Source of the DNA: Planctopirus ephydatiae
GTDB taxonomy: Bacteria; Planctomycetota; Planctomycetia; Planctomycetales; Planctomycetaceae
Assembly (NCBI RefSeq): GCF_007752345.1
Contig: NZ_CP036299.1
Location: 3,940,001-4,004,000 of the forward strand
Length of the DNA stretch: 64,000 nucleotides
Direction: 5' to 3'
Part shown: positions 8,514 to 17,696 of the stretch, piece after piece
Numbering within the stretch: the first letter of the stretch is position 1
Layout: the number at the start of each line of letters is the position of its first letter
Notes under the pieces: model-generated
Told to the model about the DNA's origin: nothing
Database searches by the model: none
The model's input: only the letters and a program-made list of their open reading frames with translations
Program-made: the position numbers and the translations under genes

Positions 8514-9713
8514 TTACTTACGGGCAGCCTGATGCTGCAAAGGTAGCCACGCACCATTTTCCCGGCTGCTGGCCACACTTTGCTGAATGAAATACATCCC
8601 TTCGACCCCGTCGTAGACGTTCGGGTAGATCGTGTTTTTCGTCTCAAAAGATTTGCCTTCGATTCGCAGAATCATGGCATCGAATGCCGCACGATAGATA
8701 TTGGCAAAAGCCTCGAAAAAGGCTTCGGGATGACCACTGGGGAGTCGGCAGGAGGACTTTGCCAAGGGCAGGAAATATGGAGCATTCGGATCACGGGTAT
8801 AGATCTGGTGTGCCGACCCGTTGCGACGGACAATCAATTCATTGGGATTTTCCTGCCGCCACTGAATCGCACCTTTGGTTCCGTCAACTTCAATCGTCAC
8901 ATCATTTTCCCGTCCATGGGTCACTTGACTGGCTGTGACTGTCCCCAGAGCACCGTTTTCAAACTGAATCACCGCGTGACCGTAATCGTCCAGAGCGCGC
9001 CCTGTTTCGAAGGTTCTCAGGTGGCAGGAAATCTGCTTGGGCAATAATCCCGAAATATATCGACCCAGGTTATAGGCATGAGTACCGATATCACCAAAAC
9101 AGCCAGCAGCCCCGGATCGAGTGGGGTCAGTCCGCCAAGCGGCCTGCTTCTGATCGGAAGATTCCAGCCGGGTTCGCAACCAGCCCTGAATGTAGTTGGA
9201 GCGAATACACTGAATCTCGCCCAACTCACCATTCTGCACCATTTCGCGGGCCTGCCGCACCAGCGGATACCCCGTGTAATTATGGGTTACAGCAAAGACA
9301 ACACCCGACTTTTCCACAAGCTTCTGTAACTCTTCGGCCTGAGCCAGGTCAAATGTCATCGGCTTGTCGCAGACCACATTAAAGCCCGCTTCGACAGCCG
9401 CCTTGGCGACTGGAAAGTGCATGTGATTCGGTGTCGCAATCGTCAGGAAGTCAATGCGTTCAGTGGCTGGTTTGGCCAATTCACTGTCGATTAATTCCTG
9501 ATAGGATGCATAAGCCCGATCCAGTGGAATGTCATAACCGGCTGCCGAAGACTTTGCCCGGACAGGGTCTGAAGACAATGCTCCTGCTACGAGAGCAGCC
9601 CGATTGTCGAGGACAGCAGCCGTTGCATGCACACGACCGATAAATGATCCCGAACCCCCGCCCACCAGGGCCATCCGGAGTTTACGATTCAAGCTGCCAT
9701 TCGTGGTGTCCAT
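8514..9713 (-). CDS. Gfo/Idh/MocA family oxidoreductase
   Basis: A 399-residue NAD(P)-dependent dehydrogenase. The N-terminal nucleotide-binding motif is MALVGGGSGSFIGRVH, the TPNHMHFPVAKAAVEAG segment is typical, and the catalytic lysine motif is present as CDKP. The C-terminal domain shows CFGDIGTHAYNLGRYISG, with the family's conserved Asp and His. Family members oxidise or reduce sugars, inositols or other polyols; the substrate cannot be told from sequence. It stands alone on the minus strand with its own terminator at 8405-8450. Unlike the gene at 575-1702 it keeps all catalytic residues. Confidence 0.9.
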   Translation of the reverse strand: MDTTNGSLNRKLRMALVGGGSGSFIGRVHATAAVLDNRAALVAGALSSDPVRAKSSAAGYDIPLDRAYASYQELIDSELAKPATERIDFLTIATPNHMHFPVAKAAVEAGFNVVCDKPMTFDLAQAEELQKLVEKSGVVFAVTHNYTGYPLVRQAREMVQNGELGEIQCIRSNYIQGWLRTRLESSDQKQAAWRTDPTRSGAAGCFGDIGTHAYNLGRYISGLLPKQISCHLRTFETGRALDDYGHAVIQFENGALGTVTASQVTHGRENDVTIEVDGTKGAIQWRQENPNELIVRRNGSAHQIYTRDPNAPYFLPLAKSSCRLPSGHPEAFFEAFANIYRAAFDAMILRIEGKSFETKNTIYPNVYDGVEGMYFIQQSVASSRENGAWLPLQHQAARK

Positions 9714-10145
9714 GTTTCTGGTCTTTCCGTGCTGGGAGAATCAAAACTGGGAGAATCAAAATGCCATGAGGCTATGCACCCACTCCACGATCAACTTCCA
9801 ATTCATGCCGCGAAATTGTCCGGCAATCGATCGAGGGAATGGAACTTACAGAACTTCTCGCAGAATATCTTTCAGTGAGAACAATCGCCACAGGTCAGCC
9901 TGCATCGTGCGGACTCGACATGAGTTATCCACCATCACGGATCACTCGAACAGCCAAACGAGCTGGATCGTTGGCGGAACAAAAGTTAGCTTCTCTGGCG
10001 GCCGCGCATTCCTCCCAGTCTTCCAAAAGCTCCAGAAATCCATGCAGATTCATAGTTTCCAGCTCGGCCATGTTGTGAGTATATTGACCTTGTCACTTCT
10101 CAGCTGACTTCCAGATACAACCCCTCACTATGGAGTCCTCCCAAT
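9714..10145. other. Intergenic region, no supported gene
   Basis: About 430 bp between two divergently transcribed genes. Open frames here have unconvincing composition and no ribosome binding sites. I see no hairpin terminator, repeat or RNA gene. Confidence 0.45.
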
Positions 10146-10676
10146 ATGATGATGTTCAATGATTCGGCCCCTTCCCGCCCTGCTTCCTCCAACAAACTCC
10201 CCTGGCTGGTCGCGGGAATCTTTCTGGGAATGGCCATCTCTTCGTTCTGGCCTGCTGAACAGGTGCAGGCTCGGGGGACAGACCGTACGGATAAATTCGC
10301 CATCACGACAGCCACCACCGGCTTTCAGAACCCTGATACCATTTTTGTCCTCGATTTTCTGACGGGCCGACTGGTTGGTGCGTTGTTGAATCAGCAGTCG
10401 GCACAATTCACGAACTTTTACTTCCGCAGTATTGCCGCTGATTTTGGTCTCGACCCAGCGGCCAAGCCTCAGTTCGTCATCATGTCTGGCGACGGAAATC
10501 TGACGACTCGGGGCGGGCCACAGATTTCGACGGGTGTCGTCTACATCGGTGAAATGACGACCGGCAAAGTTGTCGCCTATCGCTATCCGTTTCAACTCGC
10601 GCCCAAGCCATTGCCACCCACGACACTGCAGCCATTTGCTTTCTTCAGCTTCCGCGATGTCGCTCCTCAGGAATAG
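10146..10676 (+). CDS. Membrane-anchored or secreted hypothetical protein
   Basis: A 176-residue protein with an N-terminal hydrophobic segment (LPWLVAGIFLGMAISSFW, residues about 19-36) acting as signal or anchor. The remainder is soluble and beta-rich in appearance: TGFQNPDTIFVLDFLTGRLVGALLNQ and later GVVYIGEMTTGKVVAYRYPF read like two related strands sharing the pattern hydrophobic-x-D/E-x-x-T-G-x-hydrophobic. GGAG sits 8 bp before the ATG, supporting this start. It has no catalytic motif and I do not recognise a family. The export signal implies a cell-envelope location. Confidence 0.75.
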   Translation: MMMFNDSAPSRPASSNKLPWLVAGIFLGMAISSFWPAEQVQARGTDRTDKFAITTATTGFQNPDTIFVLDFLTGRLVGALLNQQSAQFTNFYFRSIAADFGLDPAAKPQFVIMSGDGNLTTRGGPQISTGVVYIGEMTTGKVVAYRYPFQLAPKPLPPTTLQPFAFFSFRDVAPQE

Positions 10677-10773
10677 TTTTCGCTGGATGTCCTGAAGTTT
10701 GTTGCGAGAATCTCCTGCGCTGCAGTCATGGATCACCAGACTGCAGCGTTGCTGTTTTCAATCGCAGAATTTC

Positions 10774-11997
10774 CTAGACCTTCGAGACAGCAGACTGGCT
10801 GCGATAACTTAAGCGACGCGCCAGAACATGGCTGGTCTTCCCGGCAATGCGAGCGACGAAGAGAACACCGGGAGGCCCATTCCCCAAAGGGAGCTTCTTC
10901 CGCAGTTGATTGGCATCCACGCGAATGTGGCGGCACTTAATCTCCAGTTCGCGATAACCACGCTCTCGAATAGCCGCTTTCAATTCTCGCTCGTTTCCGC
11001 TCACGATCTGTTCAATTTCAAACGTTTGTACAAACGGGCTCAGCGTGGGCTCAGATCCCGTCAGATACTCTTCGGCGTCATCCAATCGCCACAGCTCCAA
11101 CTGATCTGCCATCACATCGACTAATCCAGATCGCACGACGGCCGGATCCGGATCAAAGATGTAACGTCCTGGTGGTTCGACCCGAGTCATCACACTTAAC
11201 GGGTGACCGGCGAGGCTGGCACCTTCGGGCAATATGGTCGCACGAAAAGGGGCTTCTCCGGCTAACTCCCCAAACCAGACCGTAGCTTCTTTGCATTCTC
11301 CACTCAGGCTGATCAGTTCAATTTCGGCATCGGGAAACTTACCACCAAAGTTGCTGGCCGGTGAAAGCTTGACGGCACCTCCACGCGATTGCTGCATGAT
11401 GTTCTGCAATACTTCGAATGGTGGTGCGAGATCCTCAATTCGCTGAATTCGTCCACTGAGACCTTTTGACAACAGATCAGGCCGACGGTCCGGGTCAATG
11501 TGAACCCACTTGTTCGTGATGTCGATGGTCTCGGCCAGGCCCTGCTGAAATTTGATCTTTTGGTCGACGCCATAGACCTCTGCATTCCACTGGAGTCGAA
11601 CCAGCTGGAGAGGATTGGAATCGACAGCCACAATGGGGCCACGTGCTGCCAAGGCGATCGCATCTCCACCGGCTCCACTGCATAAATCAACCACTGTTTC
11701 GCCCACAGGAAATCGCCTGGCTTTATGCTTGGCAATCGCTTCCGTTGTGGTTTGTTCGAGCGATTTCCGGTCAAACCAGAGCCTGGAGGCAAATTCAAAT
11801 CGTCCCTGAGCCCGTTGCCGCAGATCAGCCACCAGCATGGCTAACGTCACCAGTTCGGCGGGGTACTCTCTCCGCAAAAGTTCCTGACGTCGAAACTCTG
11901 GCCCTTCGATTTCAGCCAGGCGCTGAAAAATCTGGGGCAATTCTTTCAGCCGCCGCCAGCGTTCCCACTCGATCTGTTCATCAGCCGTGAAATTCAA
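10774..11997 (-). CDS. SAM-dependent methyltransferase with THUMP-like domain
   Basis: A 407-residue class I methyltransferase. The SAM-binding motif is VVDLCSGAGGDAIALAA followed by IVAVDSNPLQLVRLQWNAEVYG. A downstream acidic strand WVHIDPDRRP sits where the catalytic D/N-P-P-like motif occurs in nucleic-acid methyltransferases. The C-terminal 70 residues (LKAAIRERGYRELEIKCRHIRVD and following) match the THUMP-like domain that accompanies this family. The likely substrate is RNA, but target and base are unknown. It is transcribed away from the CbiM-like gene. Confidence 0.83.
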   Translation of the reverse strand: MNFTADEQIEWERWRRLKELPQIFQRLAEIEGPEFRRQELLRREYPAELVTLAMLVADLRQRAQGRFEFASRLWFDRKSLEQTTTEAIAKHKARRFPVGETVVDLCSGAGGDAIALAARGPIVAVDSNPLQLVRLQWNAEVYGVDQKIKFQQGLAETIDITNKWVHIDPDRRPDLLSKGLSGRIQRIEDLAPPFEVLQNIMQQSRGGAVKLSPASNFGGKFPDAEIELISLSGECKEATVWFGELAGEAPFRATILPEGASLAGHPLSVMTRVEPPGRYIFDPDPAVVRSGLVDVMADQLELWRLDDAEEYLTGSEPTLSPFVQTFEIEQIVSGNERELKAAIRERGYRELEIKCRHIRVDANQLRKKLPLGNGPPGVLFVARIAGKTSHVLARRLSYRSQSAVSKV

Positions 11998-12218
11998 ACG
12001 TGCCTACTCCATGAGGTTAGGGATCAACAGCAGGTGAGGAATCAAGCTCCCATGGCCTCCATGCACAGTATGCTGATCCCGGGCAGTGGCTTCCAGCATA
12101 GGGAGTGCTTCCAGAGTTCTGAGCTTCGTGATATCTTCTAGCCGTCGTAATCACGTAATCGCCTGGTTGATGAGAATTCATCAGAAGCCTGCCATTCTTT
12201 CAGACGGATCAATTCGCG

Positions 12219-13151
12219 ATGCATGTTCCAGATGGTGTTCTTTCTCCTGTGCTGTGCCTGAGCACTGCTCCCCTCGCGAGTGCGGCGGTCGCCTTCAGTT
12301 TATGGAACTGGCGGAAAGAACTTCTCCGTCAACCAACAGCGACTCCGTCTATCCTGCAGGCAGCAGGTGTGGGATGTGCGATTTTTACCATGCAGATGTG
12401 CAACTTCGCGATCCCTGGTCAGGGTTTTTCCGGCCATCTGATGGGCGGAGCCCTGGCGACGATTCTTTTGGGTCCCTGGGCGGCCTGTGTGACCATGGCC
12501 GTCATTCTGACGATTCAGGCCAGCCTCTTTGGAGATGGCGGACTTTCGGCTCTGGGGATCAACATTTTCAACATGGGAGTGATCCCTTCGGCAATCACAG
12601 CCTTTCTTTTGCAGAAACTACCGGCATCCGCCACAGGTTCGTTGGTTCTGCGTGCTTTGACCTGGTTTTCGGTCTCTGCCCTCAGTGTGATAGCAGCGGT
12701 CCTGGCACTGGGTGTGCAACTGGCTCTGGGTGCGACAGCCACGATCAACGGGACACAGACTGCTCTTCTGCTCTTACAGACTCATGTCCCCATTGCTTTT
12801 GTTGAAGGATTTATCACAACCTTACTGGCTGCCATCGTGCTGCCCTATGAGGCCACAGTTCGAGTCCGCATTCTGTTTGTGCTGACTATGTGCATCCTGC
12901 CGATGACTCCTGCAGCTTCGATTCTGCCCGATGGTCTTGAAGCCACCGGCGAAATTGCCGGTTTTCTCGCAAGTGCACAGACATGGGAAACATGGCTGCC
13001 GGACTACACCATACCGGGGTTGGTGACTCCCTACTGGTCAACAATACTGGCAGGTCTGGTGGGTCTTGCGGCCACAGCATCTGCCCTGCTCCTCCTGGCG
13101 GAAATGATTGTGATCGGCCAAAAATCAACTCGTCAGCCGCTGGAGTCTTGA
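12219..13151 (+). CDS. cbiM: CbiM/NikM-type ECF transporter S component with C-terminal PDGLE domain
   Basis: A 310-residue integral membrane protein. It starts MHVPDG, the N-terminus that coordinates Ni or Co in CbiM/NikM, and carries the family segments FSGHLMGGALATILLGPWA and FGDGGLSALGINIFNMG. The last 70 residues begin ILPDGLEATGEIAGF, the PDGLE (CbiN/NikN-like) domain, so this is an MN fusion. It would capture Ni2+ or Co2+ for an energy-coupling factor importer. No CbiQ or CbiO gene is next to it, so it would need partners encoded elsewhere. I could not find a cobalamin-riboswitch pattern upstream. Confidence 0.88.
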   Translation: MHVPDGVLSPVLCLSTAPLASAAVAFSLWNWRKELLRQPTATPSILQAAGVGCAIFTMQMCNFAIPGQGFSGHLMGGALATILLGPWAACVTMAVILTIQASLFGDGGLSALGINIFNMGVIPSAITAFLLQKLPASATGSLVLRALTWFSVSALSVIAAVLALGVQLALGATATINGTQTALLLLQTHVPIAFVEGFITTLLAAIVLPYEATVRVRILFVLTMCILPMTPAASILPDGLEATGEIAGFLASAQTWETWLPDYTIPGLVTPYWSTILAGLVGLAATASALLLLAEMIVIGQKSTRQPLES

Positions 13152-13186
13152 CCACCAGTTGAACTTCAATTGATCGACAGGTTGAG

Positions 13187-15604
13187 TTGTGGAAAGGAAT
13201 CCACTTCGTGCGAGAACCGCCATCCAGCGATCTCCTCATGCAGCTTGAGCGGATGGGAATTTCCCCAGCCAGTGCGCTGGCGATCTCTCGTCGAGTGATG
13301 CAGCGCCTTTCGGACGACCTCCCGGCATTTGATGGCCTGTATCTTAATGAATTCGTGCGTCGCAAGCTGCTGACGGCCTGGCAGGCCGAGCGCATTGAAG
13401 CCCGGCAAACCGATTCGTTGTTCATCGGGAATTATCTTCTCAGGCGTCCTCTGGGGCAGCATCGTTCCCCCAAAGTCTTTGAAGCGTACCGCATCACAGA
13501 TGGAGCGCGAGTTGCCCTGCGCATGATCCACGCTGATGGCAACGAATTGCAACGCATCGAACAGGCTTTGCAGCGACTCGTCGCAGCCCTGGCCTCGCTG
13601 ACAAGTCCCCGGCAACAGCCCGCGAAATTCACCGTTGATCCTTCGACAATCGCCTGTCCTCAAGAAGTCTTTCGGATGGGTGACTGGGGTTCAACAGAAC
13701 GTCCTTTAGCTGGGACAAACCCGGCAACACTGGGGCATTCCTCGGGACTAGCGGTCATCAGCCCTTTCGTGGAGGGCAGACCTTTGACGGAACTTCTGGT
13801 GCGTCGTGGCCGCTTTCCTGCAGCCGTTGTGCAAGCGATTGGCCACCAGTTGCTGCAAGCACTGGCGACACTGGAGAGTCTAGGATTTTCGGAGGGTGCC
13901 CTTCGCCTCGAAAATCTCCGTCTCTCTTCTTCCAGCAGGAAAATCGTCCTCGTCGATCCGGGGATCGGGGGGATCCTGACTCCGGTGCTGAATCTGCATG
14001 ATACTCCGCACCCGGCAGTCCTGGACCTCGCGGCACCCGAGCGATTCTCGCATCAGGCAGCGCCTTCCGCTCAAAGCGATCTCTATGCAGCAGGATGTCT
14101 CAGCTGGCAACTTCTGGCAGGACGGCCACCTTTTCTGATGGGAGATCTCTTTCAACGTGTGGCGGCTCATCGGCAACGAGCCATACCGGATATTGCCGAG
14201 ATTGCCCCTGAAGTTCTTCCCCAACAGGCAAAGGCGATTGCTTTACTGACACAAAAGAATCCTTCTGACCGCCCCGCTTCCATTCGCGAAGCGCTCGAAC
14301 TTTGGGGCCAGGGGCATGCCAGCATCCTCAGTCGGTTCGAGAGATCGTTTCGGGAGACAGTCCCCCATTTTGATCAGACTCACCCCAGACCCGCCGTATC
14401 ACGGGGATTGTGGGCTGCAGCCGTGTTGCTGGTCGCGGTGGGTGTGCTGTTCACCGCCACCCGCAACCAGTGGGATCATCTCTGGCTACTGGCCATTCCT
14501 GCCAAGGCTAAAGCTGTTCAACAACAGGCAGCCACAGCTGCTTCCCCGGAAACAACAGCTCTGGTGCCCATGACGTCTGGTGAACAGCAAACCTATCTCC
14601 CGCTTTCAGCACACACGGCGAGTATCCCGGGCAAACCTCTTCCTGTCCCGTCATCGACAGGGAGCCTGCTGCTCAATGAATCGACGAGCTATGAAGTCGC
14701 CGAGATTTCGTTTGTCGGGGATCTCACTCTTGAGGCGGCTCCAGGCGTAACACCACAGATCGTCATCGGTCACGAACCACTCAAGATCACGGCAGATACG
14801 CTGCATCTGCGAGGAATTCGTTTTCTTTTCAAGCCAGATGTTTCTCTTGAAGCCGCTGCCCGGTTACTCATCACGTTGCGTGCTCGCAATCTCACGGTAA
14901 CCGATTGTCAATTCATCTTGCCGAAAGATCCTGCGGGGCCAGCCCGTGCCGCTATTGCCTGGAGACCACCCGAGCAAAAGGATGCCACTGGTGGTGTAGC
15001 CCAGTTTGAACGGGTGCTGCAATCGGGCTCGGCGACCCTGCTTTATGCTGCGGAAACACCTCGAAAGGTCGTTTGCTCCCATGTATTACAGAGCGAGTCT
15101 GCAGGGCTGGTCTCACTGGGAAAATCGACTCGTCGCAGTGAGTTTTTGCTGCAACTGAATCGCTGCACCTTGAGGGGCACAACCAGTTGGCTTGATTGTC
15201 AGGGCGAATTGGCCAGTCAGGCGGGTTCCACACCCATCGAAATTGTAGCGATTGATACCGTCTGGTTACCTGCCCATGAGCATGCCGCCATACTCCGCTG
15301 GCGAACAGCTTCGGAATTGCGCGCCGATTGGAGAAACGCTGTGCGGATTTCTGGCGAAGGGACGATCCTGGTCGGGCACCCGGCCATCTGCCTGTGGGAT
15401 GCATTAGCTGGCCGGGCTCCTCAATTGCTTCAAGAGGAACCCACTTCCGTTCAGGGAGTCCTGTTTGGCGAAGTCACTTTTGCCGGGCCAGCTTCGGAAG
15501 ACCCTGCCGATTCACAACTGGTCGACACCACGGCCCCGCTCTTCTCGGCTCAGCTACCCGGGATTGATGCTCAGCAGTTTCGCAGAGCCACAGTTTCGCA
15601 GTGA
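13187..15604 (+). CDS. Transmembrane pseudokinase with large extracytoplasmic domain
   Basis: An 805-residue protein. Residues about 80-390 follow a Ser/Thr kinase fold. The glycine loop is poor (LGQHRSPKVFEA), the ATP-binding Lys of VAxK is Arg (VALRM), and the HRD catalytic loop reads EGALRLENL without Asp. DFG is DPG, while APE (AAPERF) and the helical C-lobe (SDLYAAGCLSWQLLAGRPPF) are kept. This argues for a non-phosphorylating pseudokinase. One membrane segment (AAVLLVAVGVLFTAT, about 407-422) follows. The outer part (about 425-805) has short repeated beta-rich stretches suggestive of a beta-helix. It may sense or scaffold at the envelope. Translation could also begin at GTG 13208. Confidence 0.8.
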   Translation: MWKGIHFVREPPSSDLLMQLERMGISPASALAISRRVMQRLSDDLPAFDGLYLNEFVRRKLLTAWQAERIEARQTDSLFIGNYLLRRPLGQHRSPKVFEAYRITDGARVALRMIHADGNELQRIEQALQRLVAALASLTSPRQQPAKFTVDPSTIACPQEVFRMGDWGSTERPLAGTNPATLGHSSGLAVISPFVEGRPLTELLVRRGRFPAAVVQAIGHQLLQALATLESLGFSEGALRLENLRLSSSSRKIVLVDPGIGGILTPVLNLHDTPHPAVLDLAAPERFSHQAAPSAQSDLYAAGCLSWQLLAGRPPFLMGDLFQRVAAHRQRAIPDIAEIAPEVLPQQAKAIALLTQKNPSDRPASIREALELWGQGHASILSRFERSFRETVPHFDQTHPRPAVSRGLWAAAVLLVAVGVLFTATRNQWDHLWLLAIPAKAKAVQQQAATAASPETTALVPMTSGEQQTYLPLSAHTASIPGKPLPVPSSTGSLLLNESTSYEVAEISFVGDLTLEAAPGVTPQIVIGHEPLKITADTLHLRGIRFLFKPDVSLEAAARLLITLRARNLTVTDCQFILPKDPAGPARAAIAWRPPEQKDATGGVAQFERVLQSGSATLLYAAETPRKVVCSHVLQSESAGLVSLGKSTRRSEFLLQLNRCTLRGTTSWLDCQGELASQAGSTPIEIVAIDTVWLPAHEHAAILRWRTASELRADWRNAVRISGEGTILVGHPAICLWDALAGRAPQLLQEEPTSVQGVLFGEVTFAGPASEDPADSQLVDTTAPLFSAQLPGIDAQQFRRATVSQ

Positions 15605-15848
15605 TAAAGTTCAAAGTGATGAAGTGCAAAGTGATGAAGCCCCATGACGGGGAGGGAAAGTGGAGCATTCGGCGTCCCATACGCATTCTGGAAAAATCCT
15701 GCTTTTGTGAAGTGAAACGCACTCAATTCGTTATTGAGGAACGTCGTCACGCTTTTCTGACTGCGCATGGTCGACTACTCTTTGTCTGATGGCAGAAAAT
15801 CATGGACTGCCCGACTCGACCGTTTGACTGGGATTGACTGAAGACGAC
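15605..15848. other. Short gap with tandem micro-repeat
   Basis: Directly after the pseudokinase stop, the 13-mer CAAAGTGATGAAG occurs twice in tandem (about 15611-15638), preceded by a related partial copy. Nothing else stands out before the prfB start. Confidence 0.5.
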
Positions 15849-16968
15849 ATGGATAACGAACTGATTGCACAATCCAAAGAGCTGACATCTCGCATCCTCC
15901 AGCTCCGAGACTCTCTTTGACTACGATCAGTGGCAGGCACGAGTAGCCGAGATCAACGCAGCGATGTCGGCACCCGATTTCTGGGATCACCAGGAGAAGG
16001 CGCAAGCACTGGTGACCGAGCTGCGCAATGTGAATGGGTCTTTAAAACCACTTCAGGAACTCATTGACGGGACTGAAGAACTGGCTGTCTTGCGGGAATT
16101 TCTGGCGGAAGATGACTCGTCAGCATCACGCGACGAAATGGTCGGCCTGCTCGCTTCCCTGCAGGAAAAATTCCAGCAGGTCGAACTCAAGGCGATGATG
16201 AGTCGCCCCGAAGACCCCTGTTCGGCTTATCTGCAGATTCAAGCTGGCGAAGGAGGAACAGATGCCTCCGACTGGGCAGCTATGCTGTTGCGGATGTATA
16301 CCCGCTGGGCCGAAGACCGTGGCTTTGAGACGGAACTGATTGAAATTTCCGAGGCGGAAGAAGCCGGTATTCGCAATGCCACACTCGCCATTCGTGGCGA
16401 GTATGTTTACGGCCTGTTGCGAGGTGAGACGGGAGTTCACCGCTTGATTCGCATCAGCCCGTTCGATGGAGCCGGTCGCCGTCAGACCTCTTTCGCGGCT
16501 GTCGATGTGATCCCGGAACCGGATGACACGATTGATATCGATATCAACTGGGAAGATCCCAAGATCATCCGCGAAGATATCTTTCGCGCCAGTGGTGCGG
16601 GTGGCCAGCATGTGAATAAAACATCGTCGGCGATTCGTTTGACTCACTTGCCCACGAATACCGTGGTTCAGTGCCAGAACGAACGCAGTCAGCATAAGAA
16701 TCGCTCGTGGTGCCGCAAAATGCTGGTGGCCAAGCTGCTGCAGCTTGAAACTGTCAAACGGGAAAACGAAGCCGCTCACAAACGAGGGCAAAAGTCCAAA
16801 ATTGGCTTTGGTGGCGAAACGATTCGTAACTATGTCCTCAACCCGGAGCAGTTCGTTAAAGATACTCGCACCAATCTGAAAGTTGGCACACCCATGCCCG
16901 TCCTCGACGGACGCATTGACGAGTTTCTGGAAGCCTACTTACGCTGGGATATGGCTGAATCGGCGTAA
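15849..16968 (+). CDS. prfB: Peptide chain release factor 2 (programmed +1 frameshift)
   Basis: RF2 recognises UAA and UGA and releases the peptide. The gene is split by the classic autoregulatory frameshift. ATG 15849 opens a 23-codon frame ending CTT TGA C (15915-15921); a +1 slip at CTT continues as [24 protein letters not shown]. The joined product has about 372 residues, normal for RF2. The second frame contains the stop-codon recognition tripeptide SPF ([10 protein letters not shown]) and the peptidyl-transferase motif GGQ ([11 protein letters not shown]). The upstream Shine-Dalgarno-like stimulator is weak here: the bases before the slip site are CTCCGAGACTCT rather than AGGGGG. A strong terminator follows at 16998. 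Confidence 0.95.
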
Positions 16969-16997
16969 GCCAGAAAAAGATTCACTCGCAAAAGATC

Positions 16998-17030
16998 AGA
17001 GCACGCGCCACCTGCGCGTGCTCTTTTTTT
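16998..17030 (+). terminator. Rho-independent terminator of prfB
   Basis: A 10-bp perfect GC-rich stem AGAGCACGCG / CGCGTGCTCT with a 7-nt loop, followed by seven T residues at 17024-17030, about 30 bp after the prfB stop. Confidence 0.95.
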
Positions 17031-17129
17031 GACAGCATGTTTTCCATCAACACAGTAGCATTTGCAGATTGATCTGATTGAGTAAAAAATCACACAGAAT
17101 TTCAGCCGTCTGAACTCTTGAGGAGAGCC

Positions 17130-17612
17130 ATGATGATTCGCCTGGAACGCATTCTGTTCCCGACAGATTTCAGCGATTTTGCTTTACCTGCCCAGCAATA
17201 TGCCGCCGAACTGGCGAACCGGCTGGGAAGCACACTGCACCTGCTCAATGTGGTTCAAGATATCGAGATGATCTCTCCCGATCCCGCATCGCCTTTTCTG
17301 TTGCCCACGGGTCAGTTGCCAGAATTGATGGCTGCGACGCAGGAAAATCTGAATTCTCTGGCGAAACCTCTGCAGGATACTGGCCTGCAAGTGGTGACAG
17401 CCGTTCGATCGGGAGTGCCGTTTCTGGAAATCCTGCAATATGCCGAAGAGCAGGCGATCGATCTGATTGTGCTGGGAACTCATGGCCGCACGGGCTTAGC
17501 CCATGTGCTCCTCGGGAGCACTGCCGAGCGTATTACCCGCAAATCGCCATGCCCGGTCCTGACAGTCAGACCTCAGGCGCTGAAAGCTCATGCTGCCCAG
17601 AGTGAGGCGTAA
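17130..17612 (+). CDS. Universal stress protein, UspA family
   Basis: A 160-residue single-domain UspA protein (ATG 17130 or 17133; AGGAG at 17121 favours these over the TTG at 17118). Family hallmarks are the first strand ILFPTDFSDFALPAQQYA and the ATP-binding signature GTHGRTGLAHVLLGSTAERI followed by SPCPVLTVRP. The G-x2-G-x9-G-(S/T) arrangement is complete, so it probably binds ATP. Such proteins bind nucleotide and aid survival under starvation or oxidative stress. It is flanked by the prfB terminator and a lipoprotein gene, with no evident operon partner. Confidence 0.93.
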   Translation: MMIRLERILFPTDFSDFALPAQQYAAELANRLGSTLHLLNVVQDIEMISPDPASPFLLPTGQLPELMAATQENLNSLAKPLQDTGLQVVTAVRSGVPFLEILQYAEEQAIDLIVLGTHGRTGLAHVLLGSTAERITRKSPCPVLTVRPQALKAHAAQSEA

Positions 17613-17696
17613 CTTATATGCATTCATTCGGTCTACGAAATACCTGAAGTCGCATCATCTCCGAACATTGTCTCTCCGAAAACTCTGGAAATCGCC

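Noticed and set aside
9604-10107. Two overlapping open frames in the gap before the small membrane protein
   Set aside because: Low-complexity, frame-shifted and without a start signal; one overlaps the oxidoreductase gene 5' end.
12000-12218. Cobalamin or nickel riboswitch before cbiM
   Set aside because: I found no conserved B12-box or other riboswitch core in this 219-bp gap.
12086-12805. A 239-residue open frame overlapping the CbiM-like gene in another frame
   Set aside because: Its composition is Ser/Arg/Cys-rich without domains; the overlapping frame at 12219 encodes a clear CbiM with the diagnostic MHVPDG start.
15915-15921. Sequencing error or pseudogene in prfB
   Set aside because: The slippery CTTTGAC site and the restored N-terminus match the known programmed frameshift of RF2.
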